Source: an uncultured Micrococcales bacterium (GTDB taxonomy: Bacteria > Actinomycetota > Actinomycetes > Actinomycetales > Microbacteriaceae). From it: DNA of 24,448 nucleotides. A program made the position numbers and the translations under genes. The stretch lies in contig CAIJWY010000238.1 in assembly GCA_903824455.1 (NCBI GenBank), positions 1 through 24,448 of the forward strand, in the 5' to 3' direction. Numbering within the stretch: the stretch's first letter is position 1; every line of letters begins with the position of its first letter. The notes below the pieces were generated by a model that was given only the letters and a program-made list of their open reading frames with translations, ran no database searches and was not told where the DNA came from. Shown here in pieces: positions 1 through 6,963 of the stretch.

Positions 1-570
1 CCAAGCTTCCAGCCCGGCATCCAGGCAAGCCTGCACCGTGGTCTCACGCGTGATTCCCAGCATCGGCCTCAGGTATCGACCGGTCAGTTCGGCCATGCCG
101 CTCAAACTTCTGGCGCCGGCACCTCTTGCCAAACCGAGTAGCACGGTTTCGGCCTGGTCATCTCTGGTGTGACCGAGGAGTACGTATTTGGCATCGAGTT
201 TGGCGGCGACCTCGTCGATCGCTTCATATCTGGCCGAGCGAGCTGCTGCCTCTAGCCCACCTTCGGTGCCAACCGACACCTTGACGATTTCAACCGGCGC
301 GAAACCAAGGGCGGTCAAAGTTGCGGCAGTCTTTTTGGCAACTTCGGCGGTTGCCGTTTGGATTCCGTGATCCACGATCACCGCTCCAAGTTTTAGTTCT
401 AACTTTGGTGCTTCGAAAGCTACCGCCGCGGCGAGCGCCAAAGAGTCGGGCCCGCCACTGCAAGCCACGAGAACTAGGTCATCCGCGGCGACCCCGTGAC
501 GCTCAAAACTTTCACGAACGGCGCGACGAAGATCTGCCACGCTCGGGGTCAATTTGGTTCGTCTGGTCAT
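1..570 (-). CDS. tilS: tRNA(Ile)-lysidine synthase TilS, partial (N-terminal 190 residues)
   Basis: TilS is an ATP-dependent PP-loop enzyme that converts C34 of the CAU-anticodon tRNA-Ile to lysidine, so that it reads AUA and is charged with Ile. The reading frame is open from an ATG at 568-570 to the left edge, so the C-terminus lies outside the window. Residues 38-43 are SGGPDS, the PP-loop ATP-pyrophosphatase motif. Further on, GHTRDDQAET is the second TilS hallmark. The gene is divergent from ppa, with 48 bp between the starts. In many actinobacteria tilS is followed by hpt and ftsH, which would lie off the left edge; this is not visible here. No strong Shine-Dalgarno precedes the ATG. 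A MesJ-like PP-loop paralogue is the only real alternative. Confidence 0.93.
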   Translation of the reverse strand, partial: MTRRTKLTPSVADLRRAVRESFERHGVAADDLVLVACSGGPDSLALAAAVAFEAPKLELKLGAVIVDHGIQTATAEVAKKTAATLTALGFAPVEIVKVSVGTEGGLEAAARSARYEAIDEVAAKLDAKYVLLGHTRDDQAETVLLGLARGAGARSLSGMAELTGRYLRPMLGITRETTVQACLDAGLEAW

Positions 571-583
571 CGGTCACTTTCGA

Positions 584-615
584 TAGACTTCTTGGCATCA
601 AGCCTATTTAGGAGA
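584..615 (+). promoter_or_regulatory. putative ppa -10 box and Shine-Dalgarno
   Basis: TAGACT at 584-589 fits the actinobacterial -10 pattern TANNNT. AGGAGA at about 610-615 is a good Shine-Dalgarno 4 bases before the ATG at 619. This favours the ATG at 619 over upstream in-frame starts. No clear -35 was found. The region is shared with the divergent tilS gene. Confidence 0.45.
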
Positions 616-618
616 ACC

Positions 619-1098
619 ATGGGTTACGAAGTAGTTATCGAAATTCCTCGAGGAAGTCGAAACAAGTATGAGGTCGACCACGAGACCGGTCGGGTGCACC
701 TAGACCGTGTTTTGTTCACCCCGTTTGTCTACCCGGTTGACTACGGGTATTTCGATAAGACCCTGGGCGGCGACGGCGATCCGCTCGACGCACTGGTTCT
801 GCTCGAGTTCCCTGTTTTCCCTGGCGTGGTGGTTGATGTTCGCCCGGTTGCCGTTCTTCCTATGGAAGACGACGGCGGAATCGACGAAAAACTAGTTTGT
901 GTTCCAACCAAGGACCCTCGCTGGTCTCACATTCAGGACCTTGCCGATATTCCAGAGCAAACCAAGAACGAGATTGAGCACTTCTTCACTCACTACAAAG
1001 ACCTAGAACCAGGCAAATGGGTAAAGGTTGGCAAGTGGGCTGGCAAGGATGCTGCCGAGAAACTAATCAAGGAAGCTCAGGAACGCTTCGTTCACTAA
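619..1098 (+). CDS. ppa: inorganic pyrophosphatase, family I
   Basis: Soluble cytoplasmic pyrophosphatase (159 aa) that hydrolyses PPi to two phosphates and so pulls nucleotide, tRNA-charging and sugar-nucleotide reactions forward. The family I signature DGDPLD is present, preceded by the conserved FVYPVDYGYF block; the C-terminal KVGKW block is also typical. The length matches short bacterial family I enzymes (about 160-175 aa). The frame stays open upstream to 496, but that extension overlaps tilS and resembles nothing; AGGAGA just before 619 and the usual MGYEVVIEIPRGS-like N-terminus fix the start. The stop codon overlaps the end of the convergent NlpC/P60 gene by 4 bp. Confidence 0.97.
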   Translation: MGYEVVIEIPRGSRNKYEVDHETGRVHLDRVLFTPFVYPVDYGYFDKTLGGDGDPLDALVLLEFPVFPGVVVDVRPVAVLPMEDDGGIDEKLVCVPTKDPRWSHIQDLADIPEQTKNEIEHFFTHYKDLEPGKWVKVGKWAGKDAAEKLIKEAQERFVH

Positions 1099-2309
1099 GC
1101 ACTAGGACGAGCTGCGTAAGGGTAAAGCTCTCCCCAACGCATCGGCACTTCTCGCACCACAGCGCCAGGTCTTGGCGCTTCAATCATCATATTGTTTCCG
1201 CTATAAATGGCGATGTGATATTTGTCTCCGTCGAAAGCGCTCGACGTGGTGTAGAAAATCAAATCGCCAGCCTGACGATCGCGCATTGGAACCAGTTGCT
1301 TTCGTTGAGCCGCCAAACGGAACTGAGCCACCACCGAGTGCCAACTGATGTAGATTCCGGCCGCCTTTTGATATGTGGTCATGGTGAGTCCTGAGCAATC
1401 CCAGTAGGTAAGTCCGGCTCCGCCAAAAACGTATCTTTCACCCAGCTGTGCTCTAGCGAAGTTCAAAACTTTTCTCACCACTTCTGGGTTGGCGTCTTGC
1501 ACGTTGTAGAGCGAAGGCGCGGTTAGCACGCTTCCCGCATTGCCATTGTTCTGACGAATTTCGGCGGCGATTCCCTCGGCACGGCGTCGTTCCAGATCGG
1601 CACTGGTTTTCTGGAGAGTTGCGAGCTGTGCGTAAAACGTGTTTTGCAAAGACTTATTGGCGGATATTTTGTTGGCCAACTCGTTGGCAGCTCCGGCAGC
1701 TTTATCGTAGGCGGCCTTGGCAACCTTGGCCTTGGCTTTCAAATCTTGCTTGGCAACATTCAGTTGGTCGGTGACCGATTGCGCATAGCGCTGCTTTTCA
1801 ACCGCCTTGCGATATGTGGTGTCGTTCTGAACAGCCAAACGATCTTTGGCGCCCAACTGATAAAGCAGGTTGTCGGCTTGGCCAGCGCTCAGTAGGAGCG
1901 AAACCCCGTTACCCGCCGAACCGTTTCGATACATTTGCGAGGCTATTTGCGCCAAGCGCGATTTGGCTTGATTTGCCTGGTCATTGGCAACATCGGCCTG
2001 AGCCTGGAGGGTGGCAACCTTGTCTGAAATCTGCTGCAGCTGCTGCTTGGCTATGTTGTACTTCTCACCCAACTGCAATGAAATCTTTGAGAGTTTGTCT
2101 TCTTCTTTTAGCTGGTCAGCCAGAATCGCATTGAAGCGCTTAATCAGCGCCTTTTTCTTGACAACGCTCTTTTTGGCGGCTTGCACTTCAGACCAGGTTG
2201 GGTAACTCGGCACCGCATAGCTTGGAGCAACCACTCCCGACGTTGCCACGAGTGAAGTAGCGAGCAGGGTAACCCCGAGCGCGCGCCAAAACACCTTGGA
2301 AAGCTTCAC
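1095..2309 (-). CDS. secreted NlpC/P60-family peptidoglycan endopeptidase with coiled-coil N-domain (RipA/RipC-like)
   Basis: Predicted secreted cell-wall hydrolase of 404 aa. Residues 1-32 form a Sec signal peptide with a likely cut after SYA. Residues about 38-255 are Lys/Ala/Gln-rich helical heptads, a coiled coil that in RipA/PcsB-type proteins holds the enzyme inactive or binds FtsEX-like partners. The C-terminal 125 residues are an NlpC/P60 domain with catalytic Cys305 in DCSGL and His365 in HIAIY. These enzymes cut the D-iGlu-mDAP (or equivalent) bond in stem peptides during growth and division. The start is GTG, 6 bases after a TAGTTT hexamer and without a Shine-Dalgarno, so a leaderless message is likely. 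A perfect 16-bp palindrome lies upstream. The division role is inferred from family and architecture. Confidence 0.93.
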   Translation of the reverse strand: MKLSKVFWRALGVTLLATSLVATSGVVAPSYAVPSYPTWSEVQAAKKSVVKKKALIKRFNAILADQLKEEDKLSKISLQLGEKYNIAKQQLQQISDKVATLQAQADVANDQANQAKSRLAQIASQMYRNGSAGNGVSLLLSAGQADNLLYQLGAKDRLAVQNDTTYRKAVEKQRYAQSVTDQLNVAKQDLKAKAKVAKAAYDKAAGAANELANKISANKSLQNTFYAQLATLQKTSADLERRRAEGIAAEIRQNNGNAGSVLTAPSLYNVQDANPEVVRKVLNFARAQLGERYVFGGAGLTYWDCSGLTMTTYQKAAGIYISWHSVVAQFRLAAQRKQLVPMRDRQAGDLIFYTTSSAFDGDKYHIAIYSGNNMMIEAPRPGAVVREVPMRWGELYPYAARPSA

Positions 2310-2315
2310 TTTTCA

Positions 2316-2321
2316 AAACTA
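2316..2321 (-). promoter_or_regulatory. leaderless -10 box of the NlpC/P60 gene
   Basis: On the minus strand TAGTTT is followed by six bases (TGAAAA) and then the GTG start at 2309. No Shine-Dalgarno is present. The spacing places the transcript start on the start codon, as in several other genes of this window. Confidence 0.5.
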
Positions 2322-2353
2322 GCATCGAGCGTGGAAAGCGTTCCTGAAGGAAG

Positions 2354-2369
2354 CCTGACAATTGTCAGG
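2354..2369. promoter_or_regulatory. perfect 16-bp palindrome, candidate operator
   Basis: CCTGACAATTGTCAGG reads the same on both strands. It lies about 45 bp upstream of the NlpC/P60 start codon, just beyond where the -35 would be, and about 80 bp upstream of the tRNA-Glu gene. No U-tract follows, so a terminator is unlikely. It looks like a binding site for a dimeric regulator, which could not be identified. Confidence 0.45.
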
Positions 2370-2397
2370 TTGCGAAGTGGGGAATCTCCAAGTAATC

Positions 2398-2424
2398 TTG
2401 ACCCTTGGTGCTATCAAGTATCAC
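2398..2424 (+). promoter_or_regulatory. putative promoter of the tRNA array
   Basis: TTGACC at 2398-2403 and TATCAC at 2419-2424 are spaced by 15 bp (16 if the -35 is read one base earlier). The transcript would start close to the 5' end of tRNA-Glu at 2433. It fits a short-leader tRNA promoter. Confidence 0.5.
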
Positions 2425-2432
2425 GCTTTGTA

Positions 2433-2508
2433 GGCCCCATCGTTTAGAGGCCTAGGACACCGCCCTTTCACGGCGGCAGCACGGGTTCGAATCCCGTTGG
2501 GGTCACCA
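2433..2508 (+). tRNA. tRNA-Glu (anticodon TTC)
   Basis: A full cloverleaf can be folded: 7-bp acceptor stem (GGCCCCA with TGGGGTC), anticodon loop CTTTCAC giving TTC, and a T-arm with GGTTCGAATCC. The mature body is 2433-2505, and CCA is encoded at 2506-2508, unlike in the two tRNAs that follow. It is the first of three tRNA genes. Confidence 0.97.
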
Positions 2509-2535
2509 CAGAGCATGGTTCGAGTAGCAACATCT

Positions 2536-2609
2536 GGTCCTGTAGCGCAGTTGGTTAGCGCGCCGCCCTGTCACGGCGGAGGTCGCGGGTTCAAGTCCCG
2601 TCAGGATCG
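2536..2609 (+). tRNA. tRNA-Asp (anticodon GTC)
   Basis: The cloverleaf has acceptor stem GGTCCTG with CAGGATC, anticodon loop CTGTCAC (GTC), a T-arm with GGTTCAAGTCC and discriminator G73. CCA is not encoded (GCT follows). It lies 27 bp after tRNA-Glu, probably in the same transcript. Confidence 0.97.
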
Positions 2610-2633
2610 CTAGGTTGTTGAAAAACTACCTTT

Positions 2634-2706
2634 GGCTCTGTAGCTCAGTTGGTAGAGCGAACGACTGAAAATCGTTAGGTCACCGGATCGATGCCGGTCG
2701 GAGCCA
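2634..2706 (+). tRNA. tRNA-Phe (anticodon GAA)
   Basis: The 73-nt cloverleaf has acceptor GGCTCTG with CGGAGCC, anticodon loop CTGAAAA (GAA), and discriminator A. CCA is not encoded. The T-loop reads ATCGATG, so position 54 is A instead of the near-universal T. The terminator stem begins 8 bases after the 3' end. Confidence 0.96.
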
Positions 2707-2707
2707 C

Positions 2708-2747
2708 AAAAAAAGTCCCGATCGCAAGATCGGGACTGATTTTGTTT
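2708..2747. terminator. bidirectional intrinsic terminator between tRNA-Phe and the Cys-rich peptide gene
   Basis: A perfect 10-bp stem, AGTCCCGATC (2714-2723) with GATCGGGACT (2728-2737), closes a 4-base loop. On the minus strand a run of seven T follows (complement of 2708-2714), making a strong terminator for the peptide gene. On the plus strand TTTTGTTT follows (2740-2747), enough to end the tRNA transcript. Confidence 0.85.
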
Positions 2748-2752
2748 AAGAC

Positions 2753-2806
2753 TTACTTGCCGCAGTTGCAGCCGCCGCAGTTGCAGCCATCTTGGAGATT
2801 AGTCAT
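2753..2806 (-). CDS. 17-aa cysteine-rich peptide MTNLQDGCNCGGCNCGK, family unknown
   Basis: This tiny gene is supported by its signals. ATG at 2804-2806 follows AAGGAGG (complement of 2813-2819) at 6 bases, the best Shine-Dalgarno seen in the window. A promoter (TTGCGA, 16 bp, TATGCT) sits upstream, and a strong intrinsic terminator begins 15 bp after the TAA. Cys8, Cys10, Cys13 and Cys15 form two CNCG units joined by Gly; the DNA for GCNCG is an exact 15-bp tandem repeat. Four closely spaced Cys suggest metal or thiol chemistry (a mini-metallothionein-like chelator, redox peptide or modified-peptide precursor), but no family is recognised. Transcribed alone (about 115 nt), it cannot act as an attenuator of a downstream gene, unlike the Cys-rich leader ORFs of mycobacteria. 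A dual-function small RNA is possible. Confidence 0.72.
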   Translation of the reverse strand: MTNLQDGCNCGGCNCGK

Positions 2807-2830
2807 TTCGCGCCTCCTTCTTCTGCTTTG

Positions 2831-2858
2831 AGCATACGCCCGCAGGTTAGACTCGCAA
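2831..2858 (-). promoter_or_regulatory. promoter of the Cys-rich peptide gene
   Basis: On the minus strand TTGCGA (complement of 2853-2858) and TATGCT (complement of 2831-2836) are separated by 16 bp. The predicted transcript start is near 2824, giving a leader of about 18 nt that carries the Shine-Dalgarno. It overlaps the region upstream of the divergent MFS gene. Confidence 0.55.
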
Positions 2859-2887
2859 GAGATTTCACAGCAAACTGTTAGGTAGAA

Positions 2888-4501
2888 ATGACCAAGACTC
2901 GCAACCGTTGGATCGGTTTAGTTTTCATCGCCATGAGCATCTCCCTCGTAATCATCGATGGCACCATCGTGAACACAATTTTCCCTAAGGTAATTGAGGC
3001 ACTTGACCTCAGCTCTACGGAAGTTCAATGGGTTCAGGAGAGCTACGTTCTGGTCTTCGCCTCGTTGCTCCTAGTTTGGGGTTCGCTCGCCGACCGCATC
3101 GGACGCAAATTTGTGTTGGTAATGGGTATCGCGATCTTTGTGGCCAGTTCTGTTTGGGCTGGTTACTCAACCGACGCCGCCAGCATGATTGCTGCGCGCG
3201 TGGTGCAAGGAATCGGTGGTTCGATGGTTCTACCAACCACCCTTTCGCTAGTCAACGCAAACTTCCAGGGCAAAGAACGCGGCATCGCTTTCGCTGTTTG
3301 GGGCGCCACCATCGGTGGAATGGTTGCCATCGGTCCAGTTCTAGGTGGTTGGTTGGCAACATCGTTTGGCGATGAAGGTTGGCGGTTGGCATTTAACATC
3401 AACCTTCCACTGGGCCTAATTGTGATCGCCGGACTTCTTTACTGGGTTGCTGAGTCCAAGCAGGCTCAGCGAGAAGGCGGAATCGACGTGGTTGGTGCGG
3501 TTATCTCAACCATCATGTTCCTCACCCTGGTCTTCGGTCTAATCGAGGGTCGCATTTACGGTTGGTGGGATCAGACCTCGACCCAGTTCCAGCTTGGTGA
3601 CTTCAAGTGGGGCGCCGATGGCATCTCGATCATTCCGGTTTCACTCGGTATTTCAGTTGCTGCCTTTGTGGCTTTCTACCTATGGGAACGTGCCCGAGAA
3701 AAGGCGCACAAGAATGTTCTTCTCGATTTGAACCTGTTCAAAATAGCCAGTTTCCGCAATGGTTCAATTGCCGCACTAATAATCTCGATGGGTGAATTCG
3801 GTCTGTTGTTTGCGATTCCACTTTGGTTGCAAAACGTACTCGGGCTTTCGCCAATCGACTCTGGTTTGGTGCTTCTGTTCCTAGCCGGTGGAGCTTTCTT
3901 GGCTTCCGGAGCTGCGGGAGCACTTAGCGGCAAAGTCGCTGCGGCTACCGTGGTGCGAATTGGTGTGCTACTTGAACTTGTTGCCGTGGGAACCGTGGCT
4001 CTGTTTGCCAACGCCGAAGTCGGCTGGATCTCAATCGCACCAAGCCTGTTCATTTACGGAATCGGTGTTGGTATGGCAACTGCTCAGTTGACCGGAGTAA
4101 TCATGGTGGATGTTCCGCCAGCAATGTCTGGTCAGGGATCAGGAACGCAGAGCACCGCGCGCCAGGTTGGTTCGGCTCTAGGTATTGCGGTTTTGGGAAC
4201 CATGCTTTTCACCGGCACTCAGGGCTCCATTGACAGCCGACTAGCGGAACTGAAGGTGCCATCCGAGCAGGCAACCCAGATTTCTCAGATTGTGGTGGAT
4301 AGCGCCGGTTCGGCTATTCCATTCCTAAAAGATCAGCTAGTGGCACAGCAAGTTCCAGCTGATATGGCAGACAAGATCGTTGCCGCAGCCGGAGATGGTT
4401 TCACCGAAGGCACCAAGTTCTCGGCCTGGGCCGCAGCTGGTTTCCTCGGTTTGGGTTTCCTTTCGACTTTCCGTCTCGGAAGTCGTAAGCGCAAGGAGTA
4501 A
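2888..4501 (+). CDS. MFS drug efflux transporter, DHA2 family (EmrB/QacA type, 14 TM)
   Basis: Inner-membrane proton-coupled exporter of 537 aa, the usual length for 14-TM DHA2 proteins. Asp24 lies in the DHA2 motif D1 (IDGTIVNTIFPKV). Motif A is GSLADRIGRK at residues 65-74, and motif C-like GPVLGGWL follows in TM5. The family exports lipophilic drugs, dyes, biocides or metabolites; the substrate cannot be read from sequence. The start is ATG after a modest AGGTAG. It opens a plus-strand operon with the KimA-like gene (11 bp gap) and two crcB genes, and is divergent from the 17-aa Cys-rich peptide gene, so their promoters may interact. Confidence 0.93.
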   Translation: MTKTRNRWIGLVFIAMSISLVIIDGTIVNTIFPKVIEALDLSSTEVQWVQESYVLVFASLLLVWGSLADRIGRKFVLVMGIAIFVASSVWAGYSTDAASMIAARVVQGIGGSMVLPTTLSLVNANFQGKERGIAFAVWGATIGGMVAIGPVLGGWLATSFGDEGWRLAFNINLPLGLIVIAGLLYWVAESKQAQREGGIDVVGAVISTIMFLTLVFGLIEGRIYGWWDQTSTQFQLGDFKWGADGISIIPVSLGISVAAFVAFYLWERAREKAHKNVLLDLNLFKIASFRNGSIAALIISMGEFGLLFAIPLWLQNVLGLSPIDSGLVLLFLAGGAFLASGAAGALSGKVAAATVVRIGVLLELVAVGTVALFANAEVGWISIAPSLFIYGIGVGMATAQLTGVIMVDVPPAMSGQGSGTQSTARQVGSALGIAVLGTMLFTGTQGSIDSRLAELKVPSEQATQISQIVVDSAGSAIPFLKDQLVAQQVPADMADKIVAAAGDGFTEGTKFSAWAAAGFLGLGFLSTFRLGSRKRKE

Positions 4502-4512
4502 AGTATTTCCTT

Positions 4513-6606
4513 GTGAATGAAACTCCAAAAGAACCTCGCACAAAGAGACTTTTCCTAGGTAAGAAGCTTTCCACTAAGAAATTAGAAGGCGAACTTCTTC
4601 CGAAGACCATCGCACTTCCTATCTTCTCCAGCGACCCGCTTTCTTCGGTTGCCTACGGTCCGCAGGAACTGCTAATGATCCTCACCCTGGGAGCAGTTGG
4701 TGGAGTTTCCACCCTTTCGTTCACCCCAATCATCGCCAGTGTCGTGGTGATGCTTCTCGCAGTCATCATTCTCAGCTACCGCAAGGTAATCAAGGCCTAT
4801 CCTTCAGGCGGTGGCGACTACGAGGTGGCCCAGAAAAACCTCGGAGAAAAGGCTGCTTTGGTGGTGGCTAGCGCCCTGCTAATCGACTACGTGATGACCG
4901 TTGCGGTATCGATCTCGGCCGGCACCGATAACCTGATCTCGGCCTTCCCCGGTCTCGACCCATTTCGAATCGAAATCGCTGTTGGATTCATCGTCTTCCT
5001 AATGGCCATTAACCTTCGCGGAGTTCGCGAATCTGGATTTGCCTTCGCGGTTCCCACCTACCTATTCATCGCCAGCGTGATGGCGATGTTTGCAACCGGT
5101 CTTTACCGAATGTTCGTATTGGGAGAAGACTTATCGGCTCCTTCTTCTAACTACAACGTGCTTGTGGAACATCAATTGCAAGCCACACCATTTCTTCTGG
5201 CATTCCTGCTACTGCGTTCGTTTGCCTCCGGTTCGGCTGCTCTTACCGGGGTTGAGGCAATCGCCAATGGTGTTCCGGCTTTCCGCGAACCGAAGGTAAA
5301 AAACTCACAGATAACACTTAGCTGGATGGGTATCACCGCTATCACGATGTTTTCTGGAATCATTTTCTTTGCGCTGGCAACCGGTGTTCGATACATCGAA
5401 AACGGTGCCAAGCAACTCGAGGGCGCAGATCTTCTAGCCTTTGAATCCGGTCCGCAGCAGTCGGTAATCGCCCAGTTGGGTGTTGCCATCTTCGGTAACG
5501 GTTCAATCATGTTCTTCGTTCTTCAGAGTGCAACCGCAGCCATTTTGCTTCTCGCGGCGAACACCGCCTTCAACGGTTTCCCGCTGCTGTCTTCGGTTCT
5601 AGCGAAAGACAAGTACGCCCCTAAGGCGCTGCTAACTCGAGGCGACCGACTGGTCTACTCGAATGGAATGCTTTCGCTAACTGCGGCCGCCCTAGTTATG
5701 GTTTTGCTTTTCGAGGCCGATGTTACCAAGCTGATTCAGCTTTACGTTTTGGGCGTATTCACGTCCTTCACCGTGGGCCAGATCGGTATGTTGATTCACT
5801 GGAAGCGCGGAGTTAAAGACGGGTCAGTCAGTAAGCGCGAAGCTCTCAGCGGACGAATCATCAACGGTATCGGTGCGTTCATGACCGGAATCGTTCTCAT
5901 CATCGTTACCGTTACCAAGTTCCTCGAAGGCGCTTGGATTGTCTTTGTGATTGCCATTCCGCTCTACTGGGTGATGCTAAACACCAACCGCTACTACAAG
6001 ACCATTGAGGCCGAAATTGCCCTTGATGAAAGCACCGAGTTTGGTAGCAAGGGTGACTACGCGGTAGTGCTAATGGACAAGCTCAACAAGCCTCAACTGA
6101 AAGCGCTCGACTACGCACTTTCCAGCAAGCACGACCGCCTAGACGCGGTGCACGTGGCCGTTGACCCAGAGCGCGCCGAAGCGTTTCGCCTCGAGTGGAA
6201 GGCCTATGGAATCAAGGTTCCGCTAAAGATCATCGAATCTCCATACCGCGAATTCAGCGCACCGCTGATCGAATTCCTAGAAGCTCACCGCGGTCGTCAC
6301 GGTCGCGAGCGGATCTCGGTTTACCTTCCAAAGTTCATCGTGGGTCACTGGTGGGAGCACCTCTTCCACAACCACCGCGCCAACCGTCTGCGCTCGCGCC
6401 TGCTCTACGTTCGCGGCGTTATGGTGACTCTAGTTCCTTGGCGCTTGGAGTCGGCTGAAAAGTTCAACCCATTCCTTCGTAACCCACTGCCGGGTGACGC
6501 TCGTCGTGGCCAAGCGGTTCGTCCAGTTCAGCGCCGTCACCACAAGTTGGCTCGTAACGACGTAATTACGATTACTGCCGACGAACAAGACGAAAAAGAC
6601 GATTAG
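4513..6606 (+). CDS. kimA: KimA-like potassium/proton symporter, APC superfamily
   Basis: Membrane transporter of 697 aa. It strongly resembles B. subtilis KimA (YdaO), a high-affinity K+/H+ symporter: the SSDPLSSVAYG block (residues 39-49, with Asp41 and Tyr48 where KimA has its essential Asp and Tyr), ILSYRKVIKAYPSGGG, and VSISAGTD in the membrane core. A cytoplasmic domain after about residue 510 is also shared (PKFIVGHWWEHLFHNH region). A basic/acidic tail of about 45 residues extends beyond KimA. Actinobacterial relatives are often annotated just as amino acid permease. The start is GTG; AAGGAG lies 15 bases upstream, farther than usual, so coupling to the MFS gene is likely. No ydaO c-di-AMP riboswitch is seen. 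K+ as substrate is inferred from similarity. Confidence 0.82.
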   Translation: MNETPKEPRTKRLFLGKKLSTKKLEGELLPKTIALPIFSSDPLSSVAYGPQELLMILTLGAVGGVSTLSFTPIIASVVVMLLAVIILSYRKVIKAYPSGGGDYEVAQKNLGEKAALVVASALLIDYVMTVAVSISAGTDNLISAFPGLDPFRIEIAVGFIVFLMAINLRGVRESGFAFAVPTYLFIASVMAMFATGLYRMFVLGEDLSAPSSNYNVLVEHQLQATPFLLAFLLLRSFASGSAALTGVEAIANGVPAFREPKVKNSQITLSWMGITAITMFSGIIFFALATGVRYIENGAKQLEGADLLAFESGPQQSVIAQLGVAIFGNGSIMFFVLQSATAAILLLAANTAFNGFPLLSSVLAKDKYAPKALLTRGDRLVYSNGMLSLTAAALVMVLLFEADVTKLIQLYVLGVFTSFTVGQIGMLIHWKRGVKDGSVSKREALSGRIINGIGAFMTGIVLIIVTVTKFLEGAWIVFVIAIPLYWVMLNTNRYYKTIEAEIALDESTEFGSKGDYAVVLMDKLNKPQLKALDYALSSKHDRLDAVHVAVDPERAEAFRLEWKAYGIKVPLKIIESPYREFSAPLIEFLEAHRGRHGRERISVYLPKFIVGHWWEHLFHNHRANRLRSRLLYVRGVMVTLVPWRLESAEKFNPFLRNPLPGDARRGQAVRPVQRRHHKLARNDVITITADEQDEKDD

Positions 6607-6609
6607 CCC

Positions 6610-6963
6610 TTGAAAGCAAGGCTGCTTCTACTCACTTTCTGGGGCGGAGCCATTGGTAGTGCTCTTCGTTACGCTGCCACACTAGGTCTTGATCAGGTGA
6701 TTTGGCTCTCGCTGGTGAACCTACTAGGCGCCGCTTTCCTTGGCTTCATCCACGTCAACCAACGATTCTCCAAGGAAACCTCGCAAAGCTTCTGGGGAAC
6801 CGGCGTTGCCGGTGGCTTCACCACTCTTAGCGGTTTGATTACTTTTGTCACCCTAGGCAACGACCCCAACTTTTATTACGCCGCCGTGCAGATTCTTATC
6901 GGGATCATGGTTTATTGGCTCGGACGAATTTTGGGCGGTGAACGCCCATGGTCGAATTCCTAA
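6610..6963 (+). CDS. crcB: CrcB/Fluc fluoride ion channel, subunit 1
   Basis: Four-TM Fluc subunit of 117 aa that, as a dual-topology dimer, lets toxic fluoride leak out of the cytoplasm. The family motifs are GGAIGSALRY (12-21), Asn37 in the polar track, and GGFTTLS (68-74), the Phe-box region where the second Phe is replaced by Leu73. The start is TTG, 3 bp after the KimA-like stop, with no good Shine-Dalgarno, so translational coupling is likely. The 3' end overlaps the second crcB gene by 16 bp, indicating a heterodimeric pair. Confidence 0.92.
   Translation: MKARLLLLTFWGGAIGSALRYAATLGLDQVIWLSLVNLLGAAFLGFIHVNQRFSKETSQSFWGTGVAGGFTTLSGLITFVTLGNDPNFYYAAVQILIGIMVYWLGRILGGERPWSNS

Noticed and set aside
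496..618. N-terminal extension of the ppa frame
   Set aside because: It overlaps the tilS coding region, has no family similarity, and a good Shine-Dalgarno precedes the ATG at 619.
1201..2205. Several open frames on both strands inside the NlpC/P60 gene
   Set aside because: They are shadows of the coiled-coil codons (Ala/Lys/Gln-rich repeats), without start signals or family features.
2888..4501. Possible resistance island or mobile element around the drug exporter
   Set aside because: Codon use looks like that of its neighbours by eye, no transposase, integrase or flanking repeats are seen, and the tRNA array beside it shows no partial tRNA copy.
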